A stretch of 35,103 nt of DNA from Microcaldota archaeon (GCA_021803945.1 JAJZKW010000003.1:38075-73177), one strand, 5' to 3'; numbered from the stretch's first letter, positions 8,498 to 15,975 are shown. Program-made: numbers and translations. The notes: generated by a model not told the origin, from the letters alone.

Positions 8498-9049
8498 TTA
8501 AGTTATTAAAATAGCATCAGTTTGTTTAATATTTAATTTATATATTGCTCTGTGCATTCGTTGATATGTATACATGACTTCTCCGAAAGACGAAGCGCTC
8601 CTGGTGGAGGCAGAAGGAGAATTATCGAGCCCTGCCCAGCTGACTTTCTCGTATTGCTCAAGTTTTTCTACGTCATCCCATACAAGAACTTCGCCTGGGA
8701 CTTTGCTTATCGAACTTAGAACTGGAGAGCCGTTATCCATCCTCCTGTAAGGCGCAATGATATTGTAATTTTTGGCATCGGCATCTTGAAGGCATCGGGC
8801 CAGTTCGTTAGGGGGCGTCTTGATCCATATATCGGAATCCAACCACAACATTCTTGAGGAATCTTTCTTGAGATTTTCCTTTGCGAGTTTAAGAATCAAG
8901 TCTCTTCCGCCGCATATATTTGTACCTATCCCATAAGCAAATACCGGATCCTTTTTGATAATCTTCAATGCAGCACAAACGTCCGAGATTGTTCTGCCTA
9001 TCATATATTCGTTTTTTGCAGGTATCCCTATTACAAGAGGCTCATCCAT
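8498..9049 (-). CDS. Short GT-A-type glycosyltransferase-like protein, probably truncated
   Basis: The protein starts MDEPLVIGIPAKNEY, a beta-strand start typical of GT-A glycosyltransferases, and has the DXD-type motif LWLDSDIW at residues 68-75, then WAGLD near 138-142, which fits a family of small archaeal and viral glycosyltransferases. After WAGLD the sequence becomes Ser-rich (SPSASTRSASS) and ends after 183 residues, shorter than usual for this fold, so the C-terminal part may be lost or frame-shifted. A role in glycosylating the adjacent S-layer protein is inferred from context only. The stop codon overlaps the promoter region of S-layer gene 2. The 3' end was duplicated before S-layer gene 1 (4583-4690). 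Confidence 0.6.
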   Translation of the reverse strand: MDEPLVIGIPAKNEYMIGRTISDVCAALKIIKKDPVFAYGIGTNICGGRDLILKLAKENLKKDSSRMLWLDSDIWIKTPPNELARCLQDADAKNYNIIAPYRRMDNGSPVLSSISKVPGEVLVWDDVEKLEQYEKVSWAGLDNSPSASTRSASSFGEVMYTYQRMHRAIYKLNIKQTDAILIT

Positions 9050-9158
9050 AATCTTACTCCGTCTCGCAATAATAGGACTGCAAAAAGTTAATTAAACTGC
9101 AACTCGGCGCTCGTCATGACTGGGAGACTCGGCGCCTCAGGAGCGCGAAGAGCGGAAG

Positions 9159-9168
9159 GTATAAAATC
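9159..9168 (+). promoter_or_regulatory. TATA box of aNAC
   Basis: GTATAAAATC is centred about 32 bases before the ATG at 9196, which predicts a leaderless or nearly leaderless mRNA. Confidence 0.6.
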
Positions 9169-9195
9169 AGTCAATGCATAATACCCTGGATTATC

Positions 9196-9537
9196 ATGAT
9201 GCCGAACATAGACCCCAGGCAGCTCAAGAGGATGATGGACAGCATGGGCATAAAGAGCACCGAGATAGAGGCCGAGAGGGTGGTTATACAGGGGAAGGAC
9301 AGGGACATAGTGATAGAGAATCCGCAGATAACTGCGATAGACGCGCAGGGCAGCAGGAGCTTCCAGATATCAGGGACGGTGCGCGAGGTCGGGAAGGCCG
9401 CCGCAGTGGAGATAAGCGAAGATGACGTGAAGATTGTCTCGGAGCAGTCTGGCGTCAATGACCTTGGGCTGGTGAGGAAGGCCCTTGAGGAGTCTGGAGG
9501 GGACATAGCAGGCGCGATAATCAGGCTGAAGCAATAG
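9196..9537 (+). CDS. nac: Archaeal nascent polypeptide-associated complex protein (aNAC)
   Basis: Ribosome-associated chaperone that contacts nascent chains; in archaea it forms a homodimer. The 113 residues show the NAC domain (about residues 10-70, with the QGKDRDIVIENPQITAID strand region) followed by the C-terminal UBA domain (about 75-113, with GVNDLGLVRKALEESGGDI and AGAIIRL). The length is normal for the family. Two consecutive ATG codons (9196, 9199) are possible starts; both fit the TATA box at 9159-9168. The gene is convergent with the AbiEi-like gene and their coding ends overlap by 17 bases. Confidence 0.92.
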   Translation: MMPNIDPRQLKRMMDSMGIKSTEIEAERVVIQGKDRDIVIENPQITAIDAQGSRSFQISGTVREVGKAAAVEISEDDVKIVSEQSGVNDLGLVRKALEESGGDIAGAIIRLKQ

Positions 9538-10147
9538 AAGTAGCGGTCTTCTGCGCATGGCAGCTGCGCAGGAGCCCCTTTACCCTGGTTTTTATCCTTG
9601 GGCCATATGGTGCAAGATAGCCTTCTAATTTCGAATTGGCAATATGCTTCCTGAGCAGGAGGAGGACATCGTCCCTTATGTAGTGGCCGAAGTATACAAG
9701 ATCTATCAGCGTCTTTTCATAATCCGATACTGGGATCCAGTAGTCGTAGTAGCGAATAAATTCATAGCCGAAAAAGAACTCTTTGCTTATGTGATTGATT
9801 AGGTAGTTTCCATTTCCGAACTTTCTCGTTCCGGTCCTCACATTCCTGCAGGTAATCACTACAGGATTTGTATTCTGCTCCCAGAGTTTCCTTATGGTGA
9901 GCGCATTCTCCAGCCCGTAATAGAAAGGCCTGAACCCGAAACCGGCAACAGTTATGTCGTCATGGAAGGTGTACACTCCCTTTGTGATGCGCCTTATTTC
10001 GCCTTTTTTCATGAGATAGTTCACCATCCTCTTTAGGTAAGCTGGGCGCATTCCATTGAGTCCTAGTGAGACCCTAAGGTCGGTAAGGCTGAAGACTGGG
10101 AACTTTGCATCATTAAAGTTCTTTCTTACAAACTCCATATATTTCAT
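9521..10147 (-). CDS. AbiEi-like antitoxin / winged-helix regulator
   Basis: The 208-residue protein has an N-terminal winged-helix-like part (residues 1-60, LTDLRVSLGLN, YLKRMVNYLMKKGEIRRITKGVYT), which is the arrangement of AbiEi antitoxins that repress their own operon, followed by a C-terminal domain with the YEKTLIDLVYFGHYI segment seen in this family. It overlaps the upstream nucleotidyltransferase gene by four bases (ATGA), so the two are translationally coupled. The order here is toxin first and antitoxin second, the reverse of classical abiE operons. The predicted role is antitoxin and autorepressor. A virus-defence function is possible but not shown by the sequence. Confidence 0.75.
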   Translation of the reverse strand: MKYMEFVRKNFNDAKFPVFSLTDLRVSLGLNGMRPAYLKRMVNYLMKKGEIRRITKGVYTFHDDITVAGFGFRPFYYGLENALTIRKLWEQNTNPVVITCRNVRTGTRKFGNGNYLINHISKEFFFGYEFIRYYDYWIPVSDYEKTLIDLVYFGHYIRDDVLLLLRKHIANSKLEGYLAPYGPRIKTRVKGLLRSCHAQKTATSIASA

Positions 10148-10806
10148 GCAAATCTGCCTCTTATGTATTTGACCATCGTATCGAAAGACGGAATCGGGCC
10201 GGAGTACAATATGGCAACTAGGCCTTCTTCGTTTACCGGAGGCGCAATGCTATTCAAGAATGAGAGGACTTTGGGCTTCAGTTTGGTGTTCTCTGCAGCG
10301 TCTGCGTAATTGCTGAGTATATAGATGTCGTATATATCGCGTATGAACCGCCTGTCTGTATAAGCCTCTATCTTTTCCAGTATGAGATCTCCTGGAGACA
10401 GCGTAAGGATCTCAGTATACGTCCCGTCCACTTTCTCAAACCTTTGGAGTATTGGCTTAAGCGCGGTTTTTGTGTAGTTTATTTCCACCTTCATGTATAC
10501 GCCATTAATTGACAATCCTATAAATACAAGATTTCCTGTATCCTTTATCTTCTCCACCTTCACTCCGTGAGCAGGCGCAACTCTAGATATACTCTCCTTG
10601 AGTCTTTCCAGCTGCTCCTTTGAGGTCAGGTATATGTCAATGTCGTTTGAGAACCTGCCGCCTCCATAGCATCGCCATATTGCAGTTCCACCGTGCATTA
10701 TTATTGTGTTGTCCGTCTGGTACAGGATATCGACTGCGTCGTCCTGAAATGATGCAAGCTCTCTGTATTCTCTCTTTTTTAGCATGTTTATTATGGGAGG
10801 TTTCAT
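10144..10806 (-). CDS. AbiEii-type nucleotidyltransferase toxin
   Basis: Member of the AbiEii / MenA-like nucleotidyltransferase superfamily. The key motif is GGTAIWRCYGGGRFSNDIDIYL at residues 39-60: the GG and the acidic pair D55 and D57 are the nucleotide- and metal-binding residues of the DNA polymerase beta fold. A later VKVEINY strand gives a plausible third acidic residue. Relatives block growth by adding nucleotides to tRNA or using NTPs; the exact substrate here is unknown. It is the first gene of a two-gene operon with the AbiEi-like protein. The promoter carries a palindrome at 10814-10835 just before the ATG, and the TATA box is at 10841-10855. Confidence 0.8.
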   Translation of the reverse strand: MKPPIINMLKKREYRELASFQDDAVDILYQTDNTIIMHGGTAIWRCYGGGRFSNDIDIYLTSKEQLERLKESISRVAPAHGVKVEKIKDTGNLVFIGLSINGVYMKVEINYTKTALKPILQRFEKVDGTYTEILTLSPGDLILEKIEAYTDRRFIRDIYDIYILSNYADAAENTKLKPKVLSFLNSIAPPVNEEGLVAILYSGPIPSFDTMVKYIRGRFA

Positions 10807-10807
10807 A

Positions 10808-10904
10808 ATACCAAAGTTACATTATAATGTAACTTAAGTAGGTTAAATATAAAAATCTTTTGTTTATTATGACCAAGGTTCATATTTTATTATAACTTTG
10901 GTAT
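10808..10904. promoter_or_regulatory. abiE-like operon operator and promoter with inverted repeats
   Basis: A perfect 22-base palindrome lies at 10814-10835 (half-site AAGTTACATTA), where transcription should start. The half ATACCAAAGTTA (10808-10819) recurs in exact inverted form as TAACTTTGGTAT at 10893-10904, and a degenerate direct copy starts at 10871 (ACCAAGGTTCATA). The TATA box reads TTTTTATATTTAACC on the minus strand (10841-10855). Repressor binding here would cover the start site, which fits negative autoregulation by the antitoxin. Confidence 0.65.
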
Positions 10905-10990
10905 GCTTGATGCACTTGATGCTTAGCTGGACGGTAGAATGATCGCCCCTGCAGGAAAGGGAGAAGCGGGCCTTTGAAGGGATATATGCA

Positions 10991-11410
10991 CTACGCGCCC
11001 GGGGCGCTGCTTGCCTTCTTTGGCATGGCTATGCGCCATATGTTCAGCGCGTGTATGAGCACGCTTAGGATCAGCATCATTGCGCCTGCAGCGGCAAGGC
11101 CCCTCAGCCCTGCCAGCAGCATCGAGGAGACAAATGCCATTATCCCTGCATTAAGGAGCACGTATTCGGCCACTGCGCTTTTGTAGCCTGCATATCTGGT
11201 ATGCGACACTCCTGGCACGAAGATATAGGAGACTCCGAAGATCAGCTGCACCACGAAGCCGTAGAGCGCAAGCATGAATATCGGGTCGTTGCCTACCGCT
11301 ATGACCCCGTTTATGTTTAGCGCAAGAAGGGTTGTTGCCGCGATTAGATAAAGGAACCCGGTAGCTGCGAAGAGCCTTACCATTATGTTTGTGGCTGCAA
11401 GGTTATCCAT
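10991..11410 (-). CDS. Small four-helix membrane protein of unknown function
   Basis: About 139 residues with four hydrophobic segments (roughly residues 13-32, 43-62, 78-98 and 104-125 from the ATG). Between helices 2 and 3 is a loop with GVSYIFVPGVSHTRYAGYKSA, carrying a His in a setting loosely reminiscent of heme-copper-oxidase subunit I-like or NnrS-like proteins; this resemblance is weak. An upstream GTG at 11419 is in frame, but the ATG at 11410 fits the TATA-like CTTTTTAAGG at 11441-11450 better. It lies downstream of the DUF424 gene on the same strand. The function is not known. Confidence 0.6.
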   Translation of the reverse strand: MDNLAATNIMVRLFAATGFLYLIAATTLLALNINGVIAVGNDPIFMLALYGFVVQLIFGVSYIFVPGVSHTRYAGYKSAVAEYVLLNAGIMAFVSSMLLAGLRGLAAAGAMMLILSVLIHALNIWRIAMPKKASSAPGA

Positions 11411-11484
11411 TGGTAGCACTTGAATATATTATTGCACGCGCCTTAAAAAGAGCGGCGTGCGCCGCTTGCGCATCCACTTCCATT

Positions 11485-11796
11485 CTATACGACCTTGAAG
11501 AGGTGGATGAACCTGACTCCCTGCACAGTCTTGACTTCCTCCGGCCTGACCAGTCCCTTCTTGACGAATATCGAGACGCACCTGTCTCCGACGACGTTAG
11601 CTGAATAAACCTTCTCTGTGACAAAATCGCTCGCCTCCTCCTCGCTCATGAGGTCGCCCTTGTAGAATGCGCCGTACTTCTCTAGGTCTATCTCCACCTT
11701 TCCCTCCCTGAGCACCCTTCCCATGAGCTCCTCGTCGCACATGGCCAGCATTATGCCCTTCGGTGAATCGAACTTGTTCAGGTATATCAAGACCAC
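11485..11796 (-). CDS. DUF424 family protein
   Basis: The 103-residue protein matches the small archaeal DUF424 family: an initial strand (VLIYLNKF), then GIMLAMCDEELMGRVLREGKVEIDL, and a central YSANVVGDRCVSIFVKKGLV, which corresponds to the conserved core. The biochemical role of this family is not established; it is widespread in archaea and has been linked to translation only by context. The start is GTG, as no in-frame ATG lies upstream. It follows the GT2 gene by 40 bases, so it may be cotranscribed with it. Confidence 0.8.
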   Translation of the reverse strand: MVLIYLNKFDSPKGIMLAMCDEELMGRVLREGKVEIDLEKYGAFYKGDLMSEEEASDFVTEKVYSANVVGDRCVSIFVKKGLVRPEEVKTVQGVRFIHLFKVV

Positions 11797-11836
11797 ACCA
11801 GCATGCGCATCGGCGCCTCAGCCTTGCGCTTAACGG

Positions 11837-13399
11837 CTATCCATATTTGTAGAATAATATAAATGTGGTTGAATAGAGCATCGCATACCAGATCAGCCAC
11901 ACTGCGCCGTATATGTTGTTTATTATAAGGGCTAGGAAGCCGAGGATGAAGAGGCTAGACGAGAAGGTGGTCTCTGAGAGAGTTGTCCTGATTGTGTTCA
12001 GCGTCCTGCCCCTTATGCCAGGCGCCTTGCCTCCCTTTGACCATCCCATTGAAGGGTACATGTCCAATGAAGCGGCTATAGCTGCCTTGGTCCTTATGAA
12101 GGAAAGGGCGAAATTGAGGAGGAAGACCATGAAGCCCTTCCTAAGCGACTTGAAGTGCACCTTTGTCATTATCGTAGGCGCGAGTATGGATATTGCGAAT
12201 GTGCTTATCCCCAGTATCTCTATCGTCGTCGCTATGTACTTCGCATCAAGGAGCTGCTGTATGGTCACTCCGGAATGGGACGAGGCGGCGAAGACCACTG
12301 CCACCGACACCATTGCGAATAATATAAGCACTATCGAGATGTAGTTGAGTCCGGCTCCGTGGGTTATGTAGTCAACAGTGGACATCATCGGCATCTTCTT
12401 GCCGCCATTGCCACTCCTGAGCCTCCTTATGAAGTACATGAGAAACTGCGTGTCTCCGTAATTGTACCTCCACTGCTGCTTTGCGAGGTTGGAGAAGGTG
12501 AGTATCGGCTTCCCGTATGCGTACACCTTAGGCAGGTACAGGCTGCTGAAGTCGTGCATGTCGGACTCGAAGCTGAAGAAGGTGTCCTCTATTATGTACT
12601 CCGGGAACCCTCCGACCTTCTCTACCGCAGACCTGCGCAGAAGTCCGCACGAGCCTGCAAATATGGCCGTATTGTTAAGCGCCCTTGAAGGCTGTATGAA
12701 CTTGAAGAAGAACGCGTCGAAGAGGTCGACCGTGTCAGAGAAGAACGTGCCCTTGAAGTACCTCTTCTCTGTCTGTATGTACGACAGTTTCCTGTCGCTG
12801 AAGTACGGGAGAAGGTCGAGTAGGAAGTTCTGGTCGGTAAGGTACTCGTCGTAATCGAAAACAGCTATGAACTCTTCGCTGGACTGCGCCATCATGTTGT
12901 TGAGCGCGCCTGCCTTGAAGCCCTTCCTGTCGTCCCGGTGCAGGTATTTTATCCCGTTGGATGCGGCGAACGCCCTGAGCTTCCGCCCCGTGCCCGCGTC
13001 TGTGGAGTCGTCGAGGAGGTAGAAGGACATCTTGTCCGCCGGATAGTTCATCGTCATGAGCCTGAGCATGTTGCGCTGCACGATTGCCGCATCCTCGTTG
13101 AACACAGGCATCACGAGCGCCACTGTCGGCTTGTATGTGAGCGGTTTCAGCATCCTCGTTATACCCTCAAGATACTTGTCGTAGAACACAGACCTGTAGT
13201 ACGAGTAAGAGGTGAAGATGTTGAAGAATCCTGACACTGCGGAGAGTATGAGGAATACCGTTGCTATCGCATACATCGCTATTGTGTGCGCGCCGAAATA
13301 TATCAGGTACAGCGAGAAGGATATGCCGGATATTGTAAGCAGGATGAACATGACGACGACTAATAGCCTCAGCGCTGGGCTCTTTGTTAGATTAGGCAT
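11837..13399 (-). CDS. Membrane GT2 glycosyltransferase, cellulose-synthase-like
   Basis: A 520-residue integral membrane glycosyltransferase. Two N-terminal membrane helices (about 11-33 and 40-64) precede a cytoplasmic GT-A domain with ALVMPVFNED (94-103), LLDDS (128-132), FDYDEY (181-186, the DXD metal site), IEDT (270-273, catalytic base) and a QQWRY motif (308-312), the counterpart of the QxxRW box of processive synthases. About four further helices follow in the C-terminal 170 residues. Such enzymes polymerise sugar chains and move them across the membrane; the sugar donor cannot be read from sequence. A role in surface polysaccharide formation is inferred. The TATA-like element AGTAATATATACC lies around 13430-13442. 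Confidence 0.85.
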   Translation of the reverse strand: MPNLTKSPALRLLVVVMFILLTISGISFSLYLIYFGAHTIAMYAIATVFLILSAVSGFFNIFTSYSYYRSVFYDKYLEGITRMLKPLTYKPTVALVMPVFNEDAAIVQRNMLRLMTMNYPADKMSFYLLDDSTDAGTGRKLRAFAASNGIKYLHRDDRKGFKAGALNNMMAQSSEEFIAVFDYDEYLTDQNFLLDLLPYFSDRKLSYIQTEKRYFKGTFFSDTVDLFDAFFFKFIQPSRALNNTAIFAGSCGLLRRSAVEKVGGFPEYIIEDTFFSFESDMHDFSSLYLPKVYAYGKPILTFSNLAKQQWRYNYGDTQFLMYFIRRLRSGNGGKKMPMMSTVDYITHGAGLNYISIVLILFAMVSVAVVFAASSHSGVTIQQLLDAKYIATTIEILGISTFAISILAPTIMTKVHFKSLRKGFMVFLLNFALSFIRTKAAIAASLDMYPSMGWSKGGKAPGIRGRTLNTIRTTLSETTFSSSLFILGFLALIINNIYGAVWLIWYAMLYSTTFILFYKYG

Positions 13400-13520
13400 T
13401 TGATCTTCAGTTTAGGTAATGTCCAGACAGGTATATATTACTTTTATTGCCTGCCGCGAACCTTTTTGCAGGCTGAGGAGGGCTTTTCATCGAAGCTCAT
13501 TTCCAGATCCCTGGGCTTCA

Positions 13521-13530
13521 TATTTATATA
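13521..13530 (+). promoter_or_regulatory. TATA box of tRNA-Ser
   Basis: TATTTATATA is centred 30 bases before the first base of the tRNA, the usual archaeal spacing for a stable RNA start at or close to the mature 5' end. Confidence 0.6.
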
Positions 13531-13586
13531 CTTCTGAGCTGGATACTCCTTGTGCGCCGGGATGGCAGAATCCGGTATCGCGCCAG

Positions 13587-13601
13587 TGAACCATCGGCGA
13601 A
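13587..13601 (+). other. tRNA-Ser intron 1, position 30/31
   Basis: A 15-base intron. The central helix is CGCC (13581-13584) with GGCG (13596-13599); the bulges are AGT (13585-13587) and AAA (13600-13602), cut after the second base of each. The position inside the 5' anticodon stem is non-canonical. The outer helix is weak, so this would be a relaxed motif. Confidence 0.75.
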
Positions 13602-13640
13602 ACTCGAGATCTGGTGGCCTTCGGGCTTTCAGGGTTCAAA

Positions 13641-13674
13641 ATCGGCCTCTCTGCAGCTGAAAGGCTTATGGAAA
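13641..13674 (+). other. tRNA-Ser intron 2, T-loop position 59/60
   Basis: A 34-base intron in the T-loop. The central helix is TTCA (13635-13638) with TGGA (13669-13672), the bulges are AAA (13639-13641) and AAT (13673-13675), the outer helix is the T-stem itself, and an inner helix forms from GGCC (13644-13647) with GGCT (13663-13666). Confidence 0.8.
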
Positions 13675-13783
13675 TCCCTGTCCCGGCGTATAATCAGCAA
13701 CTAGGGCGACTGCGCCTGCAGCAGCACAACCCATGCAAAGGCCTTTGCGTACGCATTGCACGCTAAGGGAAAAGAGATATTAG

Positions 13784-15031
13784 TCACGCGTCAGGCCGGG
13801 GTGCTGATATGTCCTCCAGCTTCAGGTCGTCGGACTTTGTTATCTCGTTGATCAGTATCGTTGCATATGAGCCAGCAGGTATCGAGAACTCCATCATTAC
13901 AGTGTCCTCGCCTGCCGAGCAGACCATATCCTTTACCGGCGATATCAGGGCCCTGAACGCGCCCTTGGTACTGAGCTCCGGCATTCCCTTTATCCTGAAG
14001 CTTTCGCTGCTCAGCTCCAGCCTTTCAAGCATACCCCTTTCGTATTCGTCGATATTCTCCTGGCGCGTCTCATAGCCTATGAGGTTTCCTACAGGTATGT
14101 CGCCTTCCCTGCCTACGCTCCGCATGTCTGGGAATCCGTAGGGGTTCTTGCCGCACCTCAGCTCTGAGCCGAGGTCCTCCTCCCTTATCCTCTCCTGCAG
14201 CGCAGCGTTGAATATGAGGGATTGCACAGAGTGCACCAGCATCAGAAGCATTCCCCTTGGCAGCTTCCTGAGCGAATTGGCATAATTGTCGTATCTCGAC
14301 AGGTATTCGATAACCATGCGCTCGGTCCTCAGGCTGGACGGGAAGTACTCTAGCGCTGCCTTGAAATCCCTTTCAGATCCGAGCCTCTCCCTTGCGGCTA
14401 TCGACTCCGGATTAGACTCCAGCCTTGTGTCGGTAAGCAGCGTCATTACCGCTCCCTCGAAGTCGCCGCGCAGTATATGCATGCCCACGTCGAAGTTGTT
14501 CAGGCGCATCCCGAACCTCTGCCTGTCGTAGTAGTTCGGCATCCTGGAGTCCAGCTCTTCCGCAGTCTCCTCTGATGCGCCTGCAGAGCTGCAGCCCCTT
14601 ATGGCGACTGAGAACGAGTTTCCGAGGTTCTCTCCCATCTCTGCTCCGGTTGAGCTCCTCCACGCCCCGTTTATCGATATGTCCTTAAGCCTTATGCCCC
14701 GCAGCTGCTCCGGAGAGGCCCCGAATACGCTGGCTATCTGCACTGACACAGATTTCCTATCCTTGGAGCCGCAGTAGCCTACGGACTTCTTACCCCTGCC
14801 TGCGATCTTCGCTATCCTGATGAGCGCCTGCGCCGTGTCCCAATCCTTTTTCTGCAGGATGAATTTTGTGAATTTCCCTGACACGTCTTCTGCCTCGCCT
14901 GCAGCCTCGGGCGAGTATTGGATGCCTTCCCTGAGCACGACGCCTCCCTTCGTTATCTCCCTGACTACAAAATCCTCTGGCGAGTCCTTTATCCGGCCTC
15001 CTGTTCCCTTGGTGCGCGAAAGGGTTAGCAT
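13784..15031 (-). CDS. truD: tRNA pseudouridine synthase TruD
   Basis: Converts uridine 13 of tRNA (in archaea also possibly other sites) to pseudouridine. The 415-residue protein has the catalytic Asp in GYCGSKDRKSVSVQ (D91), the central NYYDRQRFGM motif (about residue 170; NxFxxQRFG is diagnostic of TruD), and the usual N-terminal region (SPEDFVVREI). The length fits archaeal TruD. It is divergently oriented from the operon at 15103; the two starts are only 71 bases apart and share one TATA-like region. A tRNA gene lies just downstream, but on the opposite strand. Confidence 0.92.
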   Translation of the reverse strand: MLTLSRTKGTGGRIKDSPEDFVVREITKGGVVLREGIQYSPEAAGEAEDVSGKFTKFILQKKDWDTAQALIRIAKIAGRGKKSVGYCGSKDRKSVSVQIASVFGASPEQLRGIRLKDISINGAWRSSTGAEMGENLGNSFSVAIRGCSSAGASEETAEELDSRMPNYYDRQRFGMRLNNFDVGMHILRGDFEGAVMTLLTDTRLESNPESIAARERLGSERDFKAALEYFPSSLRTERMVIEYLSRYDNYANSLRKLPRGMLLMLVHSVQSLIFNAALQERIREEDLGSELRCGKNPYGFPDMRSVGREGDIPVGNLIGYETRQENIDEYERGMLERLELSSESFRIKGMPELSTKGAFRALISPVKDMVCSAGEDTVMMEFSIPAGSYATILINEITKSDDLKLEDISAPRPDA

Positions 15032-15057
15032 TGAAACGGTTAGGATGGGAATCCTCA

Positions 15058-15070
15058 GCCTTTTATATCA
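15058..15070. promoter_or_regulatory. Shared TATA region for truD and the lipid/RNA operon
   Basis: The sequence around CCTTTTATATCAT works in both directions: read on the plus strand as TTTTATATC (about 40 bases before ATG 15103), and on the minus strand as GATATAAAAGG (about 33 bases before ATG 15031). No second TATA box is evident for either gene. Confidence 0.5.
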
Positions 15071-15102
15071 TATCGTTGATATAGTGTTCTGCAGCGGTGC
15101 CC

Positions 15103-15975
15103 ATGAGGGAAGGCACGCAACGATCGGTGCGGGCATTTGCTGCTGACAGCGTGGTATCTTTGGAGCATGAACCTATTGTTGAGAGAATAATACACGGCCT
15201 CGTGAAGAAGCACATAGCAGGCACCACCATGGAATCCGCGCTTGATTCTGCGAAGAGGCTTGGGAGCAGGAACATATCTCCGTCTCTTGTCTTCCTGAGC
15301 TCCAACGTCGTGGACAAGGCGAAGGCCAAGTACATAACAACCACTTACAGCGAGCTGGTAAGGAGGATCGCGAGGTCTGGGGTGAAGGGGAGCGTCCAGC
15401 TCTCGCTGGAGCAGCTCGGAGCTGGAATAGACGTCAAGCTTGCGCTGGACAACTTCGGCGAGGTCGTGGCCGTGGCTAAGAAGTACGGCGTGTTCCTGTG
15501 GGTCGCGCCTGACGTGGTAGGGCATGCGGCAATATCAGCAATGGCCAAATCAGGAGGCGCAGGCATTGTGGTGAGCGAGGAGGAGGCTGAGGATTATGCG
15601 AAATACGCGGACAAGATAGGAGCAGCGAAGCTCCTTTTCAAGGAATACGTCCCTGGGAAAAAGGGTAGCGCTGTGAAGAGGGTCGAGGAGCTGAGGAAGG
15701 CCTACGGGAACGTCGTGGTGTCCAACATGAATGAGGCTGCGCTCGGAGAACTGATCAGGTGCAAGAGCAGGCCTGATGTGACTGTCGAGTTCGAATTCGG
15801 GTACAGCGAGAGGAAGCTGGCAAAGGCGATGAAGAAGGGAGTAAAGGCAAGCATGCTTGTGCCCTTCGGCAAGGACTGGATAAAGTACGCAATGAACAGC
15901 GCACCAGAAAGGTATATGAGATTTGTTGCTGGTAAGTTGCTAAAGGAGGATCTGGATGACGCTCAAATCGAATAA
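15103..15975 (+). CDS. Proline-dehydrogenase-like TIM-barrel protein, probably not a proline oxidase
   Basis: The 290-residue protein matches the PRODH barrel: SLVFLSSNVVD, VQLSLEQLGAGIDVKLALDNFGEVVAVAKKYGVFLWV in the barrel middle, and the C-terminal MLVPFGKDWIKYAMNSAPERY, which matches the conserved VPFGxDWxxY segment of proline dehydrogenases. However, the arginine pair that normally follows this Tyr (YxxRR, binding the proline carboxylate) is absent, here YAMNSAPER. The substrate is therefore uncertain. The ATG at 15103 is preferred to the GTG at 15097. It is the first gene of an operon, and its end overlaps the next start by 20 bases. Confidence 0.65.
   Translation: MREGTQRSVRAFAADSVVSLEHEPIVERIIHGLVKKHIAGTTMESALDSAKRLGSRNISPSLVFLSSNVVDKAKAKYITTTYSELVRRIARSGVKGSVQLSLEQLGAGIDVKLALDNFGEVVAVAKKYGVFLWVAPDVVGHAAISAMAKSGGAGIVVSEEEAEDYAKYADKIGAAKLLFKEYVPGKKGSAVKRVEELRKAYGNVVVSNMNEAALGELIRCKSRPDVTVEFEFGYSERKLAKAMKKGVKASMLVPFGKDWIKYAMNSAPERYMRFVAGKLLKEDLDDAQIE

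Larger units (their letters stand above)
13556..13688 (+). tRNA. tRNA-Ser(CGA) with two introns
   Basis: Acceptor stem GCCGGGA (13556-13562) pairs perfectly with TCCCGGC (13681-13687), discriminator G13688, no encoded CCA. Removing 13587-13601 gives anticodon stem CCAGA/TCTGG with loop CTCGAGA, anticodon CGA (13605-13607), Ser. Removing 13641-13674 gives T-arm CAGGG, TTCAAAT, CCCTG. The long variable arm (GCC-TTCG-GGC, 13617-13626) supports serine. The mature length is 84 bases. The D-loop has A14, GG18-19 and A21; the D-stem has one A-C mismatch. Both introns form bulge-helix-bulge folds with the cut after the second base of each three-base bulge. Confidence 0.88.

Noticed and set aside
13448-13475. 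Hairpin GCCTGC/GCAGGC before tRNA-Ser
   Set aside because: The stem is short with a 13-base loop and not followed by a T-run in either direction; it is likely chance.
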